NCBI GenBank assembly: GCA_018830585.1
Contig: JAHJSD010000069.1
Span: forward strand, 1-17,769
From: Patescibacteria group bacterium
GTDB lineage: Bacteria > Patescibacteriota > Microgenomatia > UBA12405 > JAHJSD01
DNA length: 17,769 nucleotides
Direction: 5' to 3'
The notes below the pieces were generated by a model. It was not told the origin of the DNA, did no database searches, and saw only the letters and a list, made by a program, of their open reading frames with translations. Position 1 is the first letter of the stretch. The number at the start of each line of letters is the position of its first letter. Both the position numbers and the translations under genes were made by a program. This document shows, piece by piece, positions 13,709-17,769 of the stretch.

Positions 13709-14101
13709 ATGATTTACGCTATTATTGATTTCAAAGGAACCCAGATTAAGATTGCCGAAGGGGATCAGGTCAAGGTTCCTAAGCTGGATCAAAAAGAGGG
13801 AACAGAGCTCAAGATTGAAAATGTTTTGCTAATCAACCATGACGGCAATGTGGAAGTGGGAATACCCGTAGTCAAAAACGCCCTGGTCACAGCTACTGTT
13901 TTAGAGCATTTTAAAGGCAAGAAAATCCGCGTTGCCACCTACAAAGCAAAGTCCCGATACCGCAAAGTTAAAGGTTTCAGGCCGCAATTAAGTAAAATTG
14001 CCATAAATTCGATTAGCTTTTCGCAAAAAAACGCGGTTAAAGAGCCAAAAACCGCTTCGAAAAAAAGAGCTGGTTCTCTGGCCAAAACCAAAAAGTCTTA
14101 G
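13709..14101 (+). CDS. rplU: 50S ribosomal protein L21
   Basis: L21 binds 23S rRNA domain II and contacts L20. The N-terminus MIYAIIDFKGTQIKIAEGDQVKV matches the family's 'YAvIktGGkQykV.eGd', with Phe-Lys-Gly in place of the usual Gly-Gly. The middle (ENVLLINHDGNVEVGIPVVKNALVTATVLEH) and the KIRVATYKAKSRYRKVKGFRPQ segment follow the family. The normal C-terminal GHRQ motif is GFRPQ here. A basic Ala/Lys/Ser tail of about 25 residues extends beyond the ~103-residue core. Followed by rpmA as in nearly all bacteria. Confidence 0.92.
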   Translation: MIYAIIDFKGTQIKIAEGDQVKVPKLDQKEGTELKIENVLLINHDGNVEVGIPVVKNALVTATVLEHFKGKKIRVATYKAKSRYRKVKGFRPQLSKIAINSISFSQKNAVKEPKTASKKRAGSLAKTKKS

Positions 14102-14119
14102 GATTTAAAAATCTAAAAC

Positions 14120-14365
14120 ATGTCAAAAACTAAAGCCAAAGGCAAAGTCTCCCAAAAAGCAGCCAGGCCCGGAAAAAGATTGGGTTTAAAAATTGCCGGC
14201 GGCCAAAAAGTTGAAACCGGAGTTATCTTGGTCCGCCAGAGAGGATCCTCTTTCCACCCGGGAGAGGGCGCCAAAATGGGGCGCGACTTCACTATTTTTG
14301 CCCTAAGAAACGGTATCGTCAAATTTAAAGTCCAAAAAGGCAAAAGGTTAGTCTGTGTCTACTAG
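14120..14365 (+). CDS. rpmA: 50S ribosomal protein L27
   Basis: L27 reaches the peptidyl transferase centre with its N-terminal tail. The 81 residues contain the core KRLGLKIAGGQKVETGVILVRQRGSSFHPGEGAKMGRDFTIFALRNGIVKF. The tail is unusual: instead of AHKKGxGSSxNGRDS it reads SKTKAKGKVSQKAARPG, lacking the Gly-Ser-Ser and Asn-Gly-Arg segment while keeping basic charge. There is no Firmicutes-type cleaved extension. It lies 18 bases after rplU and is followed directly by the parB-like gene. Confidence 0.92.
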   Translation: MSKTKAKGKVSQKAARPGKRLGLKIAGGQKVETGVILVRQRGSSFHPGEGAKMGRDFTIFALRNGIVKFKVQKGKRLVCVY

Positions 14366-14368
14366 TTG

Positions 14369-14833
14369 ATGCAAAACCTCTTAAATGGCTACAAGAGCCT
14401 TGATCCGATTGCCCGAGGCCTTTTATTTCAAAAAATCAAGGAAAAAGAGAACATCAGTTATCAGAAGATTGCCAAGAAATTAAACAAAAGCCCTTCTTAT
14501 ATCGTTAACTCCGTCAGACTTCTCAGTCTGCCCATGGCAATCAAAGACGGACTTTTAGGCCAGTTGATTAGCGAAGGTCATGCCCGAGCCTTAATCTCAA
14601 TCAAAGACCAAAGAGAATGTGTTGAAATTTACAAAAAAATTCTAATTTCCCATGGTTCGGTCAGAGAGGCGGAAGAATTGGTCCGTCAAAAAATTAAAGG
14701 CGAAAAGAAAGACATTACCGAGAAACAGTTAGAACAAATAAAAAAATATTTCGATAAATTTTTCGGGGAAGTTTTTTCTTCTATAAAAATCAAATACAAG
14801 AGAAGGGGAGTAGAAGTTTCCTTGACTAAATAA
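14369..14833 (+). CDS. ParB-like protein lacking the N-terminal CTPase domain
   Basis: The 154 residues correspond to the middle and end of ParB/Spo0J. LDPIARGLLFQKIKEKENISYQKIAKKLNKSPSYIVNSVRLLSLP is the helix-turn-helix region that recognises parS. GQLISEGHARALISIKD is the conserved following segment, and SVREAEELV the next. The C-terminal part (LEQIKKYFDKFFGEVFSSIKIKYKRRGVEVSL) fits the ParB dimerisation domain. The protein begins just where the N-terminal domain with the CTP-binding GxxRxxxA motif should end, so that domain is missing. ATG 14369 lies four bases after the rpmA stop; a TTG three bases earlier is the other option. No upstream ParB frame is visible, since rpmA occupies it. 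No parA neighbour or parS site was recognised in the window. Confidence 0.75.
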   Translation: MQNLLNGYKSLDPIARGLLFQKIKEKENISYQKIAKKLNKSPSYIVNSVRLLSLPMAIKDGLLGQLISEGHARALISIKDQRECVEIYKKILISHGSVREAEELVRQKIKGEKKDITEKQLEQIKKYFDKFFGEVFSSIKIKYKRRGVEVSLTK

Positions 14834-14874
14834 GTTTACGCTTCCCTGGCTGTCTCCTGAGCTTTGCACCCACT

Positions 14875-15014
14875 GTCATCCTGAGGAATCCGCCTCCGCC
14901 GGTTGGCGGATGGCGGATAATGACGAAGGATCCCCCTCGCAGAAGGCAACCGTCTGGGGATTAGGGGATTCTTCCCCGCCAGCAACTGCGTAGCTTTGGG
15001 CGGGTCAGAATGAC
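14875..15014. repeat. GTCATCCTGAG foldback repeat, copy C (short, with inserted hairpin)
   Basis: Starts GTCATCCTGAGGAAT and ends GTCAGAATGAC. It shares TGACGAAGGATCCCC with copies A and B near its left end and a GGGATTCTTC...GGGCGGGTCAGAATGAC right end, but lacks the GCGATGGCGGGCGCGG centre. Between GAGGAAT and ATGACGAAGG it carries 30 bases (14890-14919) where copy B has only TCTG. Those bases form ATCCGCC (14888-14894)/GGCGGAT (14912-14918) with CCGCC/GGCGG inside. Confidence 0.7.
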
Positions 15015-15025
15015 TCCCTTTCTTT

Positions 15026-15207
15026 GTCATCCTGAGGAATTCTGATGACGAAGGATCCCCGCCCGCGTTGCCTGACGGCTCTCGCCCGCTAACGCCTGAG
15101 CGTAGCGATGGCGGGCGCGGCCCTTTGGATCAGCAAATTGATAGTTCTATGGGGATTCTTCGCTTCGCCCTGTACCCTACGTGGTACGGGGCTACGCTCA
15201 GAATGAC
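15026..15207. repeat. GTCATCCTGAG foldback repeat, copy B
   Basis: Eleven bases after copy C and in the same orientation. It starts GTCATCCTGAGGAATTC and ends CTCAGAATGAC and is closely related to copy A throughout, without A's 20-bp palindrome. The two copies fill most of the 445-base gap between the parB-like gene and lepB. The rest of the gap holds a GGAGAA/TTCTCC hairpin (15214-15229) and nothing else recognised. Confidence 0.75.
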
Positions 15208-15278
15208 GGGGAAGGAGAATTCTTTCTCCAATCTGAAGTCGGGGTTTTTGCCTTCTTAAAATAAAACCTTGTCTTTAA

Positions 15279-15848
15279 TTAATATCCTTCGGCATGCCTT
15301 ACAATTCCAAACCGGCTAAGCGGCCAATAACGTATCAAGGCTCTTCCGACAATATTTTCTTTCGAAACCGGACCAAATTCCCGTCCGTCTCTGGAGTGGG
15401 GTCGGTTGTCTCCTAAAAAGAGATATTCACCCGGAGGAATAATTACCGGTCTTCCTTCTCGGAGATAACTGCCGGCGTTAGTGGGGGAGTCAGAAGGGAT
15501 ATAACTCTCTTCCAAAGGGTTTCCGTTAATCCAGATTTGATCTTCGACGATTTTGACTGTATCTCCCGGAAGTCCGATCACTCTTTTGATATATTCACAT
15601 TCGTTTTCGGAACAAGGTTCGCTGGGAGGAGCTTTAAAAACAACCACTTCACCCCTGGCCGGCTCCCTGAAATGATAGCTGATTTTTTCCGTCAGAATAA
15701 ACTCTTTGTCGTAAAAATTAGGATACATTGAACTGCCGTGGACCTGATTAGGTTGGGCGACAAAAAGATAAAGAAGCACAAAAACAGACAAAGCCAGTAC
15801 CAGGGCCTGAACCGAGTCTAAGATAAAACCGAATATTTTCCTGAGCAT
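15279..15848 (-). CDS. lepB: Signal peptidase I
   Basis: Cleaves signal peptides from exported proteins at the outer membrane-surface side. The 189 residues start with a single membrane anchor (ALVLALSVFVLLYLFVA, ~residues 15-31). Family boxes follow: GSSMYPN with the nucleophile Ser40, RGEVVVFKAP, YIKRVIGLPGDTV with the general base Lys88, and GDNRPHSRDGREFGPV. Between boxes C and D is a small insert with two cysteines (PCSENEC, 79-84). ATG at 15848 (minus) follows a 60-bp region shared with the divergent tRNA-Val gene. No good terminator with a T-run was seen downstream. Confidence 0.95.
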   Translation of the reverse strand: MLRKIFGFILDSVQALVLALSVFVLLYLFVAQPNQVHGSSMYPNFYDKEFILTEKISYHFREPARGEVVVFKAPPSEPCSENECEYIKRVIGLPGDTVKIVEDQIWINGNPLEESYIPSDSPTNAGSYLREGRPVIIPPGEYLFLGDNRPHSRDGREFGPVSKENIVGRALIRYWPLSRFGIVRHAEGY

Positions 15849-15872
15849 GGCTGAGTCTTAGTTTATTTGTTT

Positions 15873-15882
15873 TGCTATAATA
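15873..15882. promoter_or_regulatory. Overlapping divergent -10 boxes: tRNA-Val (+) and lepB (-)
   Basis: On the plus strand TGC-TATAAT (15873-15881) is a perfect extended -10, placing the tRNA transcript start ~20 bases before the mature tRNA. On the minus strand the same bases (15877-15882) read TATTAT, a plausible -10 for lepB about 29 bases before its ATG. Neither direction has a clear -35. The two promoters should exclude one another. Confidence 0.5.
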
Positions 15883-15908
15883 ATTCAAGAAGAAGAAAAA
15901 ACACAGAA

Positions 15909-15982
15909 GACCGTGTAGCTCAGTTGGTTAGAGCATTCCGTTCACATCGGAAAGGTCCCAGGTTCGAGTCCTGGCACGGTCA
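15909..15982 (+). tRNA. tRNA-Val (anticodon CAC)
   Basis: Acceptor stem GACCGTG (15909-15915) pairs with CACGGTC (15975-15981); the discriminator is A15982 and CCA is not encoded. The D arm is GCTCAGTTGGTTAGAGC. The anticodon stem TTCCG/CGGAA encloses TTCACAT, giving anticodon CAC for the valine codon GUG. The T arm is CCAGGTTCGAGTCCTGG. All stems are intact. The antisense serine-recombinase frame overlaps its 3' half. Confidence 0.95.
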
Positions 15983-17477
15983 CTATTTTGGAAATCGAAA
16001 GCGGATTGGGTGCAGCGCTGGCTGCGCCCCCCTCCGCAGACAGCGCTGCAAAGGGAAAATCAAGAGTTACCGACAGGCGACGATCTTTCAAAAAGAAGTT
16101 CGAGCCGACTTTTTTTGCCACGACGGATAAGTCGTGGCAATTATTTTCAGCGCGTGCGACCTTTTGCGCCTGTAAGGCGCAATTTACGAATCCTCTCATG
16201 GGTTCGAGCCAAACATTTCCGTTTTTCTCAATCTGCGATTTTTTCTCCTCCAACTTTAGTTTTTCGTCAAATAATTCATTCTTCTTTTGTTTATAGATTT
16301 CCGGTTCAATGACTTGATCGAGATACCCGTCAAGAAGGCGGTTTAACTTGATTTCAGTTTCCTGAACTTGGTCGTTTAATTGTTTTGTTTCGACTTCGGC
16401 AGTAAATTTATCTTTTTCTTCTGCTTTGATTATCCACTTCTCAAAATATGGTTCCCAGCCTTCATGTAAGCCGCAATCACGAACAGTTTTTCTTAATTGT
16501 GCTTCTGTATTAGGTTCCGAAATATATTTTTGATCACAGGGTTTTAGTTTTTTCGTACAACGATAGTAGATGAAAGTCTGTCCTGTCCCATTTTTGTATT
16601 TTTTGATATGTTGTTCTGCCGTGATTGCGGCGCCGCACTCGCCGCAGGTCGCTAGACCTGCAAAGGCGAAATTGTGCCCTTTTTGTCTTGGTCGTTCAAT
16701 TTTTTCAACTTGTTTTTGCACTTCGTCAAACAGCTTTTTGCTGATGAAAGTTTTGTGTGAGCCTTGATAGTATTCTCTGGCATATTTCATAATGCCCAGA
16801 TAGAATTTATTTGTGAGCATGTTTTTAACTTGATCTACTTTTACTGGTTTTCCGTCCAGTTTTTTGATTCCGAACTTGTGAAGAAAAATTGCGATCTCCA
16901 CAAATGATTTTCCACCTTCAGCAAAAAGTTGGAATGCTTTTCTCACAACTTTGGATAATTCGGGGTCAATATCAATTCCCCTCGTTTTGGGGTTATTGAT
17001 ATATCCGTATGGTGCTTTACTTGGCCAAACGCCATTCCTTAATTTCTGCCTGTTTCCTCGTTTAACATTCTCGGAAAGATTATCCACATAATATTTTGAT
17101 TGGCCAAAGGCGATGTTGAGCATGAATTTTCCTTGTGGTGTGCTTTCAAACCAAAACGAGGGGAATTTTAAATCAAGGAGTTTGCCGGTATCTAGAAGGT
17201 AAATTATTTTTCCGCCGTCGATAGAATTTCTGGCTAAACGGTCCGGATGCCAAGATAAAATGCCGTTTGCCTGTCCTTTCTCGATTCTTTTTAAAACTTC
17301 GGCAAACTGTTCTCTTCCGGGAACTTTGGCAGTTTTGGCTTCGGTGATAAATTCAGTGACAGTTAAGTTTTCTCTTTTGGCAAACTCCTTGAGTTCAGAA
17401 ATTTGCGCTTCAATAGATAAAACTTGTTTGTCTTTTTCGTCAGTAGATTTTCGACAGTAAGCAATATATTTGATCAT
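15942..17477 (-). CDS. Large serine recombinase (resolvase/integrase family)
   Basis: Site-specific recombinase of an integrated element; 511 residues. The catalytic domain begins IAYCRKSTDEKDKQVLSIEAQ (Ser11 nucleophile) and includes GILSWHPDRLARNSIDGG. The recombinase domain spans ~150-255 (WPSKAPYGYINNP ... YLGIMKYAREYYQG). A zinc ribbon follows with CGECG ... YYRCTKKLKPC (~278-318), then a coiled-coil segment (~365-425). The conserved tail VGSNFFLKDRRLSV is present. The last 32 codons before the final 15 are encoded by the left arm of a 96-bp inverted repeat, and the final residues (VPGLEPGTF...) are simply antisense tRNA-Val; the TGA stop lies in the anticodon loop. The native end is therefore unclear. 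The start is the ATG at 17477 with AT-rich upstream sequence (TATAAA next to it) and only a weak Shine-Dalgarno. No cargo genes are visible. Confidence 0.9.
   Translation of the reverse strand: MIKYIAYCRKSTDEKDKQVLSIEAQISELKEFAKRENLTVTEFITEAKTAKVPGREQFAEVLKRIEKGQANGILSWHPDRLARNSIDGGKIIYLLDTGKLLDLKFPSFWFESTPQGKFMLNIAFGQSKYYVDNLSENVKRGNRQKLRNGVWPSKAPYGYINNPKTRGIDIDPELSKVVRKAFQLFAEGGKSFVEIAIFLHKFGIKKLDGKPVKVDQVKNMLTNKFYLGIMKYAREYYQGSHKTFISKKLFDEVQKQVEKIERPRQKGHNFAFAGLATCGECGAAITAEQHIKKYKNGTGQTFIYYRCTKKLKPCDQKYISEPNTEAQLRKTVRDCGLHEGWEPYFEKWIIKAEEKDKFTAEVETKQLNDQVQETEIKLNRLLDGYLDQVIEPEIYKQKKNELFDEKLKLEEKKSQIEKNGNVWLEPMRGFVNCALQAQKVARAENNCHDLSVVAKKVGSNFFLKDRRLSVTLDFPFAALSAEGGAASAAPNPLSISKIVTVPGLEPGTFPM
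15987..16082 (+). repeat. Left arm of a perfect 96-bp inverted repeat flanking the recombinase
   Basis: Base for base the reverse complement of 17534-17629. It begins four bases after the tRNA-Val discriminator. It contains a strong internal hairpin: TGCAGCGCTG (16011-16020) and CAGCGCTGCA (16041-16050), with CTGCG/CGCAG inside and a C-rich loop. It encodes the end of the recombinase on the minus strand. Confidence 0.9.
16115..16147 (+). terminator. Hairpin with T-rich tail downstream of tRNA-Val, inside the recombinase gene
   Basis: TTGCCACGAC (16115-16124) and GTCGTGGCAA (16131-16140) form a perfect 10-bp stem with loop GGATAA, followed by TTATTTT. On the plus strand this has intrinsic-terminator form and could end tRNA-Val transcripts before they run far antisense to the recombinase. 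On the minus strand it is coding (CHDLSVVAK) and lacks a T-run. Confidence 0.45.
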
Positions 17478-17533
17478 TTTATATTTTCTTAGAGTTCTTT
17501 AATTTTTGCGTTTTTCTTCATTCTTTTTCTCTG

Positions 17534-17629
17534 CGTCGCCTGTCGGTAACTCTTGATTTTCCCTTTGCAGCGCTGTCTGCGGAGGGGGGCGCAGCCAGCG
17601 CTGCACCCAATCCGCTTTCGATTTCCAAA
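17534..17629 (-). repeat. Right arm of the 96-bp inverted repeat
   Basis: Perfect inverted copy of 15987-16082, lying 57 bases upstream of the recombinase start codon. Read on the plus strand it continues the coding sense of the recombinase tail (RRLSVTLDFPF...), in frame with FVNVFEQIRTYFKGSGG and a TGA at 17681-17683. Confidence 0.9.
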
Positions 17630-17672
17630 TTTGTGAACGTTTTTGAACAAATTCGAACGTATTTCAAAGGTA

Positions 17673-17699
17673 GCGGCGGCTGACCGCACCAGCCGCCGC
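17673..17699. repeat. GC-rich perfect hairpin outside the right arm
   Basis: GCGGCGGCTG (17673-17682) and CAGCCGCCGC (17690-17699) form a 10-bp stem with a 7-base loop. No T-run follows on the plus strand. It may be part of the element end or a further small palindromic repeat. Confidence 0.5.
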
Positions 17700-17710
17700 A
17701 CTATTTGTGA

Positions 17711-17769
17711 GCTCGGCCTGCGGCCTCGCAAGAAGTCGGCTCGAACATTCCGCTGAAAGCGGAACAAAG
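17711..17769 (+). pseudogene. Possible 3'-end remnant of another serine recombinase (plus strand, runs off window)
   Basis: Translated from 17711 the frame gives ARPAASQEVGSNIPLKAEQ up to the window edge, resembling VGSNFFLKDRR near the end of the intact recombinase. At DNA level, AAGTCGGCTCGAAC (17733-17746) is an exact inverted copy of 16098-16111. A stop (17708-17710) lies immediately upstream, so at most a fragment exists. It could equally be a chance match or a repeated T-arm-like motif. The sequence also contains the small hairpin TTCCGCT/AGCGGAA. Confidence 0.2.

Noticed and set aside
14875..15207. CRISPR array
   Set aside because: Only two large foldback units lie in tandem, with no short regular repeats or spacers, and no cas genes are in the window.
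15068..15259. 63-residue plus-strand frame before lepB
   Set aside because: It is made of repeat copy B, with no ribosome site or recognisable family.
15867..16130. 87-residue plus-strand frame over tRNA-Val
   Set aside because: It translates the tRNA and the inverted-repeat arm; the same peptide recurs at 17489-17767 (minus) because of the repeat.
17489..17767. 92-residue minus-strand frame upstream of the recombinase
   Set aside because: TTG start, composed of hairpins and the repeat arm. Its last part (MKKNAKIKEL) could be a tiny leader peptide, but nothing supports translation.

Overview
This window looks like a chromosomal segment of a Candidate Phyla Radiation (Patescibacteria) bacterium, most probably of the Microgenomates group. 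The evidence is the mix of genes: a DUF4012 protein tail, short versions of RecO, FtsQ and ParB, a division (dcw) cluster stripped of the mur ligases and mraY, an L27 with an unusual N-terminal tail, and many short palindromic intergenic repeats. TGA is used as a stop (DUF4012 tail, glyS), so this is not a code-25 lineage such as Gracilibacteria. The lineage call is inference from gene content, not phylogeny.

Layout. (1) 1-1138: the end of a DUF4012 envelope protein overlapping a short recO. (2) 1139-2836: a promoter, a REPIN-like double hairpin, a T-box tRNA-sensing element with TGGA specificity bases, and glyS (glycyl-tRNA synthetase). The T-box appears to act on translation by hiding the glyS Shine-Dalgarno. 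(3) 2837-3477: a membrane-anchored protein of unknown function behind a good promoter. (4) 3478-4023: no gene, but a 17-bp hairpin, a candidate structured RNA with a closing stem and a three-way junction, and one copy of a ~190-bp GTCATCCTGAG foldback repeat. (5) 3966-13640: the division cluster mraZ-rsmH-ftsL-ftsI-[repeat/terminator gap]-ftsW-murG-ftsQ-like-ftsA-ftsZ-rodA. It starts at a promoter overlapped by four TGGTG boxes exactly 10 bp apart, the expected MraZ operator. (6) 13641-14833: a second operon rplU-rpmA-parB-like, driven by a promoter so close to rplU that the mRNA would be almost leaderless. (7) 14834-15278: two more copies of the foldback repeat in tandem. (8) 15279-15982: lepB (minus) and tRNA-Val(CAC) (plus), diverging from one shared AT-rich promoter segment. 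(9) 15942-17769: a large serine recombinase gene whose 3' end runs through one arm of a perfect 96-bp inverted repeat and stops inside the tRNA-Val anticodon loop. The other arm lies just upstream of the recombinase start.

How the genes work together: the dcw genes form one coupled operon (most junctions overlap or nearly touch) for septal peptidoglycan synthesis. MraZ/RsmH sit at the front, FtsL/FtsQ-like/FtsI/FtsW form the septal synthase, MurG makes lipid II, FtsA/FtsZ form the ring, and RodA serves elongation. glyS, rplU and rpmA are translation genes; lepB is the signal peptidase.

The most interesting points are: the T-box with a REPIN where its Stem I should be; the candidate structured RNA at 3576-3713; natural 'filled versus empty site' evidence that a 20-bp palindrome inserts as a unit; and the recombinase flanked by perfect inverted repeats, whose inversion would keep the reading frame and swap its C-terminal tail.
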